Source: a virus. Taken from it: DNA of 49,940 nucleotides. Both the position numbers and the translations under genes were made by a program. Within the stretch, counting starts at the first letter, position 1, and each line of letters begins with the position of its first letter. The stretch spans positions 1-49,940 of the IMG/VR virus record IMGVR_UViG_3300047550_005036; one strand, written 5' to 3'. A model generated the notes under the pieces. It saw nothing but the letters and a program-made list of their open reading frames with translations. It was not told where the DNA came from and ran no database searches. This document shows positions 1-5,486 of the stretch, piece after piece.

Positions 1-19
1 GTGTGACACTAAAAAAGGC

Positions 20-68
20 GGCACAAGGACACAAATCCTTTGCCGCCTTTATGCTTATAATGACTGCA
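20..68 (+). promoter_or_regulatory. Box/hairpin/-10 start cassette for the 84-248 gene
   Basis: GGCACAA box starts at 20, a perfect -10 TATAAT lies at 56-61, then six bases and an inferred start at A68 in AGTTCACAC. The box sits inside a strong hairpin (AAAGGCGGCA...TGCCGCCTTT, about 15 pairs with one bulge) that could also terminate transcription from upstream. No good -35 hexamer is visible. The leader to the ATG is 16 bases. Confidence 0.6.
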
Positions 69-83
69 GTTCACACAACTCTC

Positions 84-248
84 ATGGAACTGAACATCAA
101 CCGCACTGATTTCTCTGCTCTGGAGACCATTGCAACGGTTTTGAAGGTTTATAACAACAACTTTCCAAATCTTGATGAAGGTGAGAACGCTCTTTGGGCG
201 ATTGCTATGATTAAGCATGAGGTGGAGCAGACTGGTAGGACAGTTTGA
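84..248 (+). CDS. Small acidic hypothetical protein (54 aa)
   Basis: I do not recognise this protein. The start is placed at ATG 84 because it lies 16 bases after the inferred transcript start at A68; an in-frame ATG at 3 would translate through the upstream hairpin and promoter. The product starts MELNINRTDFSALET and is probably helical and slightly acidic, with no Cys pair, signal peptide or membrane segment. It is the first of a row of single-gene units, each behind its own promoter cassette, which suggests an early host-takeover type gene; that role is inference from context only. Confidence 0.55.
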   Translation: MELNINRTDFSALETIATVLKVYNNNFPNLDEGENALWAIAMIKHEVEQTGRTV

Positions 249-253
249 TCACT

Positions 254-302
254 GGCACAAGGGGTCTTGTGTTCTCATGAGATCCCTGATACATTTCATT
301 TG
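254..302 (+). promoter_or_regulatory. Box/hairpin/-10 start cassette for the 318-542 gene
   Basis: GGCACAA box at 254, hairpin 261-286 (10 pairs, 6-base loop), -35-like TTGTGT 267-272, 17-base spacer, -10-like TACATT 290-295, six bases, inferred start G302 in GTTCCTG. The hairpin differs from the copies at 563, 1072 and 1314 at several stem positions, yet every pair is kept, including an A-U to U-A swap. Confidence 0.6.
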
Positions 303-317
303 TTCCTGAGAACTCTC

Positions 318-542
318 ATGCTTTACGCAACCACTTCAAGTGTTCATGATTACTCTGGGCACATCAATCAAGATTCGTTGACAATCAATCTCAACAAATA
401 CTATTACGAAGTCACCGAAATCCAAGCAGATAGTGATGAACTTGTGAAGTGTTGTGGTATTCTGGGTAGAAAACTCCCCGACTGCCGAGTTTATACTTTT
501 CTTGGTAGCAATGCTCAAGAAATTGCAAAGAACTGGAAGTGA
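318..542 (+). CDS. Hypothetical protein (74 aa)
   Basis: Unrecognised small soluble protein. ATG 318 is chosen because it lies 16 bases after the inferred transcript start; the in-frame ATG at 267 lies inside the promoter hairpin. The product has paired cysteines (KCCGILGRKLPDC) in its middle, which could be structural, and a mixed strand/helix pattern. Its leader (TTCATTTGTTCCTGAGAA) is nearly identical to that of the 1129 gene. No operon partner: the stop is followed directly by the next start cassette. Confidence 0.6.
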   Translation: MLYATTSSVHDYSGHINQDSLTINLNKYYYEVTEIQADSDELVKCCGILGRKLPDCRVYTFLGSNAQEIAKNWK

Positions 543-551
543 CACTTTAGA

Positions 552-612
552 AACTGGCACAAGGGGTCTTGAGGTTCTTCAGGATCCCTGCCATACTTAC
601 ATCGTTCACCAC
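552..612 (+). repeat. Intergenic promoter-hairpin repeat, copy 1 (copies at 1062-1107 and 1303-1363)
   Basis: Bases 552-612 are identical to 1303-1363 over 61 bases, and share 44 bases with 1064-1107. The shared part contains the GGCACAA box, the 26-base hairpin and the -35/-10 elements. Such exact copies between unrelated small genes could act as sites for homologous gain or loss of the gene between them. Confidence 0.85.
556..604 (+). promoter_or_regulatory. Box/hairpin/sigma70-like start cassette for the 621-1058 gene
   Basis: Box 556, hairpin 563-588, -35 TTGAGG 569-574, 17-base spacer, -10 CATACT 592-597, six bases, inferred start G604 in GTTCACC. The -35 hexamer lies inside the hairpin stem and loop, so the element could work as a terminator for the upstream gene when transcribed and as a promoter in the DNA. 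Confidence 0.7.
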
Positions 613-620
613 CATTTCTC

Positions 621-1058
621 ATGTCCTACACTCAGTTTGTTTGCACTTCCAAGTGTCAGGTTGCTGATGATTTCAACCTGGAAGAGTATTTCAAATCTCT
701 TGCAGATTTCATTGGTAATCATGTCGATGATCTCAGTGAGAGTATCACATGGTTGGCAGACATGGAGTATGATGATGTGATCACGGAGTTTGAAAAGTAT
801 GTGTGGCAGAATGGGAATGAAGTTCTCATTAACTGTGACACTGAAGAGGATAATCATGACACTGAACTCTGGGATTGGTTGAGTGATCAAATCCGCCAAG
901 ATGCCATGATTTCTAAGTTCATGACTATCAATTCCACCACAATTGATTCTCGGGATGGTGTCGATCCTTACCAGGCATTTGTAATGAAGGATGGCACACA
1001 GATTGGTCCTTCTGAGATCTCCAACATTGTGGAGCAGTATGTAAAGATGTCCAGTTGA
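621..1058 (+). CDS. Acidic hypothetical protein (145 aa)
   Basis: Not recognised. The protein is strongly acidic, rich in Asp, Glu and Trp (EYDDVITEFEKYVWQ; DTELWDWLSDQI), mostly helical in appearance, with no signal or membrane segment. ATG 621 lies 17 bases after the inferred transcript start and no purine-rich ribosome site precedes it. Strongly acidic small phage proteins are sometimes DNA mimics or host-enzyme inhibitors, but nothing here proves that. It is a single-gene unit between two copies of the promoter-hairpin repeat. Confidence 0.7.
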   Translation: MSYTQFVCTSKCQVADDFNLEEYFKSLADFIGNHVDDLSESITWLADMEYDDVITEFEKYVWQNGNEVLINCDTEEDNHDTELWDWLSDQIRQDAMISKFMTINSTTIDSRDGVDPYQAFVMKDGTQIGPSEISNIVEQYVKMSS

Positions 1059-1061
1059 ACA

Positions 1062-1107
1062 AGTGGCACAAGGGGTCTTGAGGTTCTTCAGGATCCCTGC
1101 CATACTT
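1062..1107 (+). repeat. Intergenic promoter-hairpin repeat, copy 2
   Basis: Identical to copy 1 over the 44 bases from the box to just past the -10; the leader after it differs and instead matches the leader of the 318 gene. Confidence 0.85.
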
Positions 1108-1113
1108 CATTTG
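1065..1113 (+). promoter_or_regulatory. Box/hairpin/sigma70-like start cassette for the 1129-1293 gene
   Basis: Box 1065, hairpin 1072-1097, -35 TTGAGG 1078-1083, 17-base spacer, -10 CATACT 1101-1106, six bases, inferred start G1113 in GTTCCTG. Confidence 0.7.
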
Positions 1114-1128
1114 TTCCTGAGAAATCTC

Positions 1129-1293
1129 ATGAAATTCTCATTCAACACCAAATTCTTCTACATTGGTTGGGATCTTATGAATACCTACCACATGGAAGAA
1201 CAGTTTGGCATCTCATTTGGTAACTATTACATTGGTTACTATTATGGGGATGGATGGTGTGCTGGTTTTCTTGATGCCAACGGGTGTCTGTGA
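1129..1293 (+). CDS. Aromatic-rich hypothetical peptide (54 aa)
   Basis: Unrecognised. The peptide is very rich in Tyr, Phe and Gly (FGNYYIGYYYGDGW), with Cys near the end, and looks like a compact beta-rich fold or a surface-binding peptide. ATG 1129 is 16 bases after the inferred start; an in-frame ATG at 1063 would be upstream of it. A 7-bp hairpin (GGGTGTC/GACACCC, 1282-1298) covers the stop codon. Single-gene unit; no function inferred. Confidence 0.55.
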   Translation: MKFSFNTKFFYIGWDLMNTYHMEEQFGISFGNYYIGYYYGDGWCAGFLDANGCL

Positions 1294-1302
1294 CACCCTG
1301 AC

Positions 1303-1363
1303 AACTGGCACAAGGGGTCTTGAGGTTCTTCAGGATCCCTGCCATACTTACATCGTTCACCAC
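1303..1363 (+). repeat. Intergenic promoter-hairpin repeat, copy 3
   Basis: 61-base exact match to 552-612, including the leader GTTCACCAC; divergence begins right before the coding sequence. Confidence 0.85.
1307..1355 (+). promoter_or_regulatory. Box/hairpin/sigma70-like start cassette for the 1373-1795 gene
   Basis: Box 1307, hairpin 1314-1339, -35 TTGAGG 1320-1325, 17-base spacer, -10 CATACT 1343-1348, six bases, inferred start G1355 in GTTCACC. Confidence 0.7.
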
Positions 1364-1372
1364 TCAAACACC

Positions 1373-1795
1373 ATGGGAACTCGCTCACGCATCGGCATTG
1401 AACTTCCTGACGGTTCTGTGCTCTCTGCCTATCATCACTGGGATGGTTATCCTGAGTGGTTGGGTCGTATTCTGAACACTCACTACAACACTAAAGAGAA
1501 AGCAGAAGAACTGATTGATGGTGGCGACATGTCTTGCTGCTGGACTAAGGAGCGTTGGTCTAATGATTTGCTAGACCGTCATAGGGAAGAATACGGTCCT
1601 CAATACTACTCTCAGCGTGGAGAAGATTGCCCTCCTCGTCTTGATCCGAGTGTAGAAATCTATCTGGAATACGGTGAAGAGTATGCCTATCTTTACACTC
1701 TGGACGGTGAATGGATTTGCTGGAATCGCCATCAGTTTGATGATAACAAATCGCCCGAACTTGTAGAGATTCCTTCTGCGGCACTGGCAGTCTGA
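1373..1795 (+). CDS. Conserved phage hypothetical protein of the MGTRSRIGI type (140 aa)
   Basis: The opening MGTRSRIGIELPDGSV followed by a HWDGYPEWLGRIL stretch is a pattern I recall from a widespread family of phage proteins of unknown function. The rest has GGDMSCCW and an aromatic acidic end (EYGEEYAYLYTLDGEW). ATG 1373 is 18 bases after the inferred transcript start; the longer in-frame opening from 1205 runs through the previous gene and the hairpin, so it is rejected. Soluble, single-gene unit. Family membership is from memory of the motif, not a search. Confidence 0.75.
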   Translation: MGTRSRIGIELPDGSVLSAYHHWDGYPEWLGRILNTHYNTKEKAEELIDGGDMSCCWTKERWSNDLLDRHREEYGPQYYSQRGEDCPPRLDPSVEIYLEYGEEYAYLYTLDGEWICWNRHQFDDNKSPELVEIPSAALAV

Positions 1796-1800
1796 GAACT

Positions 1801-1849
1801 GGCACAAGGGGCACCCAGGATCGCCTGTGATGCCCCTATACTGAACAAG
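1801..1849 (+). promoter_or_regulatory. Box/hairpin/-10 start cassette for the 1869-3020 gene cluster
   Basis: Box at 1801, two-part hairpin (GGGGCA 1808-1813 with TGCCCC 1831-1836, and CAGG 1816-1819 with CCTG 1824-1827), -10 TATACT 1837-1842, six bases, inferred start G1849 in GTCAACC. No -35 consensus. It heads the longest run of closely packed genes in this region. Confidence 0.65.
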
Positions 1850-1868
1850 TCAACCAATCACACCAATC

Positions 1869-2003
1869 ATGGACTTTGACACTGATTTCTGGTCTGAGAT
1901 TCAAGATTCTTCATGTGAAATCTTCGACATTCCTGAAATGAGGGATGAGGATGATGATGAACTCACCTGGAACGCATTTCTGAACTCTAACTGGGACTTC
2001 TGA
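1869..2003 (+). CDS. Acidic peptide (44 aa), first gene of a coupled cluster
   Basis: Reads MDFDTDFWSEIQ...NSNWDF and ends TGA at 2003; the last base is also the A of the next ATG (TGATG). Very acidic (RDEDDDEL). Unrecognised. It begins 20 bases after the inferred transcript start. Its stop/start overlap with the 2003 gene and the ATGA overlap that follows support real, translationally coupled genes rather than chance frames. Confidence 0.6.
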   Translation: MDFDTDFWSEIQDSSCEIFDIPEMRDEDDDELTWNAFLNSNWDF

Positions 2004-2131
2004 TGACTCCTGATACCTACACTTTCGCTGGTGACTCTGTGACAGTTCTTGGACTGGTCGGGGTCATCTCCACTGGCATCATTCTGGTGCTATGCTTCAC
2101 TCGTTACTTCAACTCACCACTCCGCAAATGA
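2003..2131 (+). CDS. Small single-pass membrane protein (42 aa)
   Basis: Sequence starts MTPDTYTFAGDSV, then a hydrophobic segment of about 20 residues (VTVLGLVGVISTGIILVLCF, residues 13-32), then a basic tail FTRYFNSPLRK. This suggests one membrane span with the C-terminus inside by the positive-inside rule. It overlaps the previous stop by one base and the next start by four (ATGA), so it is likely co-translated. Function unknown; small phage membrane proteins may act in lysis, superinfection exclusion or host modulation, but none of these is shown. Confidence 0.6.
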   Translation: MTPDTYTFAGDSVTVLGLVGVISTGIILVLCFTRYFNSPLRK

Positions 2132-2331
2132 AGTTTCAAGTCACCGAAATCGAGTTTGATTTTGAGATGGAGGATGACGAGTATCCTTCAGATGATTACC
2201 AACATGCACTCACAGAGGAAACCATTGGTCAAATCTGGGATGCAGAGGATGAGGATGATCTTGTAGAAGAGATCACCTGTGCCACAGGATGGTGCATCAA
2301 ATCCATTGATTACCGTCACATTCTGAACTGA
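2128..2331 (+). CDS. Acidic hypothetical protein (67 aa)
   Basis: Start ATG 2128 overlaps the stop of the membrane-protein gene (ATGA), which decides it over an in-frame ATG at 2092. Highly acidic (FDFEMEDDEYPSDDY; DAEDEDDLVEEI) with a C-terminal CATGWCIKSIDY. The WCIKSIDY ending is typical of small mixed alpha/beta phage proteins. Not recognised. Part of the 1869-3020 cluster. Confidence 0.65.
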   Translation: MKFQVTEIEFDFEMEDDEYPSDDYQHALTEETIGQIWDAEDEDDLVEEITCATGWCIKSIDYRHILN

Positions 2332-2351
2332 TTATGTACCGCAACTGAATC

Positions 2352-2543
2352 ATGACTAACTCCAAAGAGCAATGGATCAAAGACATGGCGAATAAGATTG
2401 ACATTCTTTCTGTCCGCGAACAAATCCAAGAGGATTTGATTTGTCTTCTAGCAACACAATTTGATGATGAGGGGCAAATGGATGAAGTCCAAAGAATTGC
2501 CTGTGACATTGTAGTTTCCAACTTCACCAAACTCCTCAAATGA
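2352..2543 (+). CDS. Helical hypothetical protein (63 aa)
   Basis: Unrecognised. Entirely helix-like (EQWIKDMANKIDIL, VREQIQEDLICLLATQ), acidic to neutral. It lies 20 bases after the previous stop and its stop overlaps the next start (ATGA at 2540), so it belongs to the same transcript. No purine-rich ribosome site is obvious. Confidence 0.6.
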   Translation: MTNSKEQWIKDMANKIDILSVREQIQEDLICLLATQFDDEGQMDEVQRIACDIVVSNFTKLLK

Positions 2544-2800
2544 CTAAAACGACCATCACTCTAGAACAGTTCCACAATCTTCTGGCAGATTCCTATGCTG
2601 TAAGTGTCAATGATACCCTCTACTTTGTGGGTTATGATACAGACGACAATCCCTACATTTCAGACAATGATGGGCATGATTATGTTGACCTCTCCACTGT
2701 AGATGGTGACATTGAAGTTCACCCTAACTATGTGTTCTTTCATGTGAATGGTGAACCTCTTCACATGGTTTTTCTCAACATTAAACCGCTTAATTTCTGA
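2540..2800 (+). CDS. Acidic beta-rich hypothetical protein (86 aa)
   Basis: Begins MTKTTITLEQFHNLLADSYA and is then strand-rich with an Asp-rich loop (GYDTDDNPYISDNDGHDYVDL). The DxDxxPYxSDNDGHD stretch could bind a cation, but this is only appearance. Four-base overlap with the upstream gene indicates translational coupling. Ends four bases before the 2805 start. Confidence 0.65.
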   Translation: MTKTTITLEQFHNLLADSYAVSVNDTLYFVGYDTDDNPYISDNDGHDYVDLSTVDGDIEVHPNYVFFHVNGEPLHMVFLNIKPLNF

Positions 2801-2804
2801 ACTC

Positions 2805-3020
2805 ATGACTCTCACTCCCGATCAAATCAATCAACTGATTGAGAATTATGCTGAGCGATGTGTAGATGACATGGATACCAAATGCCTCATGCAATTTGTG
2901 TATGATGCTATCGTGGAGAATCTTCAACACATGGGTGATGAAGAAATCCTAGATCAAATCGCATGTGTTTATGATGAAGAAACACTGCAAGAAATGATTG
3001 AGAGTGTGACGGGTCAGTAA
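2805..3020 (+). CDS. Acidic helical hypothetical protein (71 aa)
   Basis: Opening MTLTPDQINQLIENYAERCVDD; ATG 2805 chosen because it directly follows the preceding stop, whereas the in-frame ATG at 2748 would overlap that gene by more than 50 bases. Helix-rich with alternating acidic and hydrophobic residues. Last gene of the 1869-3020 cluster; the next start cassette begins right after the stop. Confidence 0.65.
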   Translation: MTLTPDQINQLIENYAERCVDDMDTKCLMQFVYDAIVENLQHMGDEEILDQIACVYDEETLQEMIESVTGQ

Positions 3021-3022
3021 GT

Positions 3023-3070
3023 GGCACACAAGGGTTGACGCCACCGCCAACCCGTGCCATGATACATACA
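3023..3070 (+). promoter_or_regulatory. Box/-35/-10 start cassette with long leader for the KTSC gene
   Basis: Box GGCACA at 3023, -35 TTGACG 3035-3040, 17-base spacer, -10 CATGAT 3058-3063, inferred start A3070 in ATCAACC. The -35 lies in a hairpin GGGTTG...CAACCC. Unlike the other cassettes, the leader is about 120 bases. Confidence 0.65.
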
Positions 3071-3190
3071 TCAACCGGGAAAGTGAGCGCCCTTAAAGAC
3101 TGCCAGATTCGACGGAATCTGTTTATTAAACCCGCCGCAACAGGGGAGGTAGCGGCACCCCACCCAACCTTTACTTTCTGTTTTTTCATT
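3071..3190 (+). other. Structured 5' leader of the KTSC gene
   Basis: The roughly 120-base leader holds a perfect hairpin AGATTC-gacg-GAATCT (3105-3120) and a second pairing GCCGC (3134-3138) with GCGGC (3152-3156) enclosing a purine-rich GGGGAGGT. It ends in a pyrimidine-rich stretch before ATG 3191. It matches no riboswitch class I can recognise. Confidence 0.4.
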
Positions 3191-3403
3191 ATGTTCAAGT
3201 TCCAATCCAGCGCCATCGAAAACATCACCGATGTGCAAGATGAGCAAGTGACCATCACCTTTGTGGGTGGTCGTAACTACACCTACAAGGTTGTCGATCC
3301 TTCTACTTTTGTGAATGATCTGAACACCGTCATCGAAAAGGATGATTCTGTGGGTCGTTTCATCAACTCCGCTATTCGTAGCGAGCAACTGCTGTCGGTC
3401 TGA
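3191..3403 (+). CDS. KTSC-domain protein (70 aa)
   Basis: The protein is essentially one KTSC-type domain: a Ser-containing opening (FQSSAIENI), two strands (EQVTITFVGGRNYTYKVV), a helix and the FINSAIRS end, which matches the family pattern of a short beta hairpin followed by a GxxFNxxIR-like close. The biochemical role of KTSC domains is not firmly known; they occur in phage and bacterial single-domain proteins and next to nucleic-acid enzymes. ATG 3191 follows a long leader and fits the domain start; the in-frame ATG at 3035 would place the promoter in the coding sequence. A terminator follows at once. Confidence 0.75.
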   Translation: MFKFQSSAIENITDVQDEQVTITFVGGRNYTYKVVDPSTFVNDLNTVIEKDDSVGRFINSAIRSEQLLSV

Positions 3404-3411
3404 TAGCATCT

Positions 3412-3440
3412 AGAGGGAGATTCTTCTCCCTCTTTCATTC
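3412..3440 (+). terminator. Rho-independent terminator after the KTSC gene
   Basis: Nine-base perfect stem AGAGGGAGA/TCTCCCTCT (3412-3420 with 3425-3433), loop TTCT, then a T-rich tail. Confidence 0.75.
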
Positions 3441-3458
3441 TCTTTCTTGGAGTGATTC

Positions 3459-3605
3459 ATGACCAAAGAACTTCTGATTTCTCAACTTCGTCTAGGTAAA
3501 GATGGGCATGGCATCCTTTCGATTCTTGATGCACTGTGTAATGGGATGGACAGTGGTGAATCTAGTGAAGATAATGTCCCCACACTAGACGAGATTGAGT
3601 TCTAA
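3459..3605 (+). CDS. Hypothetical protein (48 aa)
   Basis: Reads MTKELLISQLRLGKDGHGILS, then DALCNGMDSGE and an acidic end. One of the few genes in this region with a recognisable ribosome site (TTGGAG, 8 bases before the ATG). Helical N-terminal half. I have a weak impression of similar short proteins starting MTKELL in cyanophages but cannot confirm it. The C-terminal codons contain TAGACGAG, a variant of the TCGACGAG repeat that follows. Confidence 0.6.
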   Translation: MTKELLISQLRLGKDGHGILSILDALCNGMDSGESSEDNVPTLDEIEF

Positions 3606-3607
3606 AA

Positions 3608-3694
3608 CTCGACGAGATGTGCCACTTCATCTAGTGGCACATCATTCTCGACGAGACCTGCATCATCAACTAGATTATACACATCTCGACGAGG
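3608..3694 (+). repeat. Operator-like locus 1: three TCGACGAG elements around a perfect hairpin
   Basis: TCGACGAG occurs at 3609, 3648 and 3686 (spacing 39 and 38), the last two as the inverted repeat TCTCGACGAG(A/G). Between the first two is a perfect 11-bp hairpin (GATGTGCCACT 3616-3626 with AGTGGCACATC 3633-3643). TCATCAACTAGATT at 3662-3675 recurs at the second locus at 7685-7698. The last element lies 7 bases ahead of ATG 3701, fitting an operator over the transcript start or leader. Confidence 0.6.
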
Positions 3695-3700
3695 TTCAAC

Positions 3701-3889
3701 ATGAACACCGCTTTCGTCACACCAATCTCAAAAAAGGCAAAGAATCGTCTTGCCAATCTCATGGATGGCAACGATCAGTGTATTGTTGAACAAAACACTG
3801 GGAGGAATCTATTTCTCACATCCATGAATCGCAAATACCATTTTTGGGTTTCACTTGACAACGATGCCCACTGGATAGTAGACTTCTGA
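3701..3889 (+). CDS. Hypothetical protein (62 aa), probably conserved in cyanophages
   Basis: Sequence opens MNTAFVTPISKKAKNRLANL and ends NRKYHFWVSLDNDAHWIVDF; this compact alpha/beta layout with an aromatic C-terminus looks like a real folded protein, and similar endings are familiar from cyanophage small proteins (memory only). It lies directly behind the TCTCGACGAG repeat locus, so it may be controlled through those sites. No membrane segment. Confidence 0.65.
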   Translation: MNTAFVTPISKKAKNRLANLMDGNDQCIVEQNTGRNLFLTSMNRKYHFWVSLDNDAHWIVDF

Positions 3890-4160
3890 TACTGGAGGAA
3901 GGGGTTTGCCTCCCACTATAAGATAAAGTTACCCAGCGCGAAAGAGAACAGATAATCATAGCGTATTTGGAGTGGGTGATTCAAGGGATCGGGGTGGTGT
4001 CCGATCCTTTTTTCTTTTTTTTTATTATTATTATTTTTTGGCAGGTTCCGTGGCGATGTATTGTTCAGTAGGGATACCCTTCCCCCGTTGGTGCTTGTTG
4101 TTCTCATAAGATACAGAAGAACAACCCACCAAACCCCGATGCTGTGCCAGTTTGCTAGGT
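3890..4160 (+). other. Non-coding stretch with hairpins and a strong terminator
   Basis: No credible gene in 3890-4245. It holds a weak hairpin GGAGG/CCTCC (3894-3913), the terminator at 3986-4023, a TTATTATTATTA run, and a 7-bp hairpin TGTGCCA/TGGCACA (4143-4166) that overlaps the next cassette box. Because the terminator lies about 97 bases past the last stop codon, the segment 3890-3985 could be a long 3' end or a small RNA. Confidence 0.5.
3986..4023 (+). terminator. Strong Rho-independent terminator
   Basis: Perfect stem GGATCGG (3986-3992) / CCGATCC (4001-4007), 8-base loop, followed by a run of 16 bases that is all T except one C. Confidence 0.9.
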
Positions 4161-4210
4161 GGCACAATGGTGGTTGATCGGGTCGGTTCTGGGGCGGCAT
4201 ACTTCCACCA
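4161..4210 (+). promoter_or_regulatory. Box/-35/-10 start cassette for the 4246-4728 gene
   Basis: Box GGCACAA 4161, -35 TTGATC 4174-4179, 18-base spacer, -10 CATACT 4198-4203, six bases, inferred start A4210. The leader is 36 bases, longer than in most sister cassettes. Confidence 0.6.
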
Positions 4211-4245
4211 ACGGCGCACCACTGACGCCGACTCGCTTTCTCACC

Positions 4246-4728
4246 ATGGAAACCGTCACCATCACCAACAACGGCGCCACCATTCAGATGACCGGCACCT
4301 ATCCTGAGATCGCCAACTTCCTGATCGGTTTGAGTCAGGCAACGGTACAACAGTCTGCGCCAGTTGTTAACACCGAACCCGCAGAACTTGTACCCTTTAA
4401 GGATGTCGTTCTGGCGGAACTTACTCCTCATCTTGGTGCTCAACTTTCCAAGAAAGTTGTAGACCTTCTGGAGTATTGCCGCAAAGGTTATACCGACTTC
4501 GGACCCTTTGTTGCTGCTTACCGTTGGGTCGGGAATGACATTCAGAAGCGCCAACTTCTGAAGACTGTGAGTGCAATCTATCGCTACAAGTTCACTCCCA
4601 AAGAGTACACAAACTCCTATCAGTATTCTCTGCGGAGTGAGATCAAGTATGCTACAATCTGCCCCCATTGTGGTAGTATTGCCAGCACACTTGTGGACCG
4701 TCTGAAGTCTGAAGGTCTGTGGAAGTGA
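4246..4728 (+). CDS. Hypothetical protein with one CxxC pair (160 aa)
   Basis: Not recognised. N-terminus METVTITNNGATIQMTG is strand-like and followed by a helical segment (YPEIANFLIGLSQ), a variable Ala/Pro/Glu linker, then a helical domain with KVVDLLEYCRKGYTDFGPFVAAYRW, and a C-terminal ICPHCG pair that could be half of a zinc site or a redox motif. The start follows the inferred promoter and avoids an in-frame ATG at 4159 that precedes the transcript start. The next start cassette follows within 15 bases of the stop. Confidence 0.7.
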   Translation: METVTITNNGATIQMTGTYPEIANFLIGLSQATVQQSAPVVNTEPAELVPFKDVVLAELTPHLGAQLSKKVVDLLEYCRKGYTDFGPFVAAYRWVGNDIQKRQLLKTVSAIYRYKFTPKEYTNSYQYSLRSEIKYATICPHCGSIASTLVDRLKSEGLWK

Positions 4729-4741
4729 CAGTCTGACAACT

Positions 4742-4791
4742 GGCACAAGGGGACTCGCAAGGGTCCCCACCCTACCCTTAGGATGACCGCA
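4742..4791 (+). promoter_or_regulatory. Box/hairpin/-10 start cassette for the 4810-5481 gene
   Basis: Box 4742, hairpin GGGGAC 4749-4754 / GTCCCC 4763-4768, -10 TAGGAT 4779-4784, six bases, inferred start A4791 in AGTTCACC. The hairpin has a different sequence from those at 563-1339 but the same position. Confidence 0.65.
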
Positions 4792-4809
4792 GTTCACCAC
4801 ACCACTCCG

Positions 4810-5481
4810 ATGAACACCGCTCTCACCCTGATCTCCAGCAACGCCAAGACCGGACCCATTCCCACCAGCACCAGCGACCGTGCAACCTGCCCCACAACCT
4901 GCCCATTCTATGACAAAGGTTGCTACGCTAAGAGTGGCCCTCAGGCACTACACTGGCGCAAGGTTTCTAACGCTGAGCGCGGCGTAGATTGGCAGGAGTT
5001 CATTGCACAGATTCGTAAGATTCAGCGCGGGCAACTCTGGCGCCATAATGTGTCTGGCGATCTGCAGCACAACAACGGTAACATTGATTACCTGAAACTG
5101 CGTCAGTTGATTGATGCAAACAAGGGTCGCAAAGGTTTCACCTATTCGCATCACATTCTGAACGAGCATAACATCATCGCTCTGCAGAATGCGAACGGTT
5201 TAGGTTTCACCGTCAACGCATCTTGTGAATCGGTTGATGAAGCCGACCGTGTGATGACTCAGTATCAGATTCCCGCCGTTGCAGTTGTTCACTCTGAAGA
5301 AACCCGCCGATTCTTCACTACAACCAGTGGTCGCAAGGTGATCACTTGCCCCGCAACAATCCATGAGAATGTAACCTGCAGCACTTGCGGTTTGTGTCAG
5401 AAAGCGGATCGTGAGTTTGTGATAGCGTTCCCCGCACATGGCACCGCCAAAAAGACAGTCAATGAGATTGTGACAGTCTGA
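4810..5481 (+). CDS. Cys-rich Gp88/DUF7227-like phage protein (223 aa)
   Basis: Residues 1-45 contain SNAKTGPIP, then CPTTCPFYDKGCYAKSGP (Cys 27, 31, 38), and near residue 190 comes a second cluster CPATIHENVTCSTCGLC. This layout, with an N-terminal CPxxCPxxxxGCYAxxG and a C-terminal Cys cluster, matches what I know of the Gp88 and DUF7227 phage families, whose function is not established. The cysteines could ligate a metal or iron-sulfur centre (inference). ATG 4810 lies 19 bases after the inferred transcript start; the in-frame ATG at 4783 is upstream of it. Single-gene unit between two cassettes. Confidence 0.75.
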   Translation: MNTALTLISSNAKTGPIPTSTSDRATCPTTCPFYDKGCYAKSGPQALHWRKVSNAERGVDWQEFIAQIRKIQRGQLWRHNVSGDLQHNNGNIDYLKLRQLIDANKGRKGFTYSHHILNEHNIIALQNANGLGFTVNASCESVDEADRVMTQYQIPAVAVVHSEETRRFFTTTSGRKVITCPATIHENVTCSTCGLCQKADREFVIAFPAHGTAKKTVNEIVTV

Positions 5482-5486
5482 CAGGT

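Noticed and set aside
606-1103. 165-codon minus-strand frame opposite the 621 gene
   Set aside because: Shadow frame; its start and end fall in the repeated promoter-hairpin sequence, and the same peptide pieces recur on the minus strand at the other repeat copies.
3071-3190. Glutamine riboswitch or downstream-peptide RNA
   Set aside because: GACGGAA is present, but the GGAAGUAGG-like core and flanking paired elements of that class are not.
3855-3884. Promoter TTGACA-N18-TAGACT at the end of the 3701 gene
   Set aside because: The hexamers are good, but they lie in codons of a conserved-looking protein end and no gene or RGTTCACC element follows at the right distance; probably chance.
3916-4800. 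Open frame of 294 codons on the minus strand
   Set aside because: It runs antisense through a strong terminator, two promoter cassettes and the whole 4246 gene, has low-complexity Asn/Lys runs from the T-rich tail, and lacks any recognisable domain.
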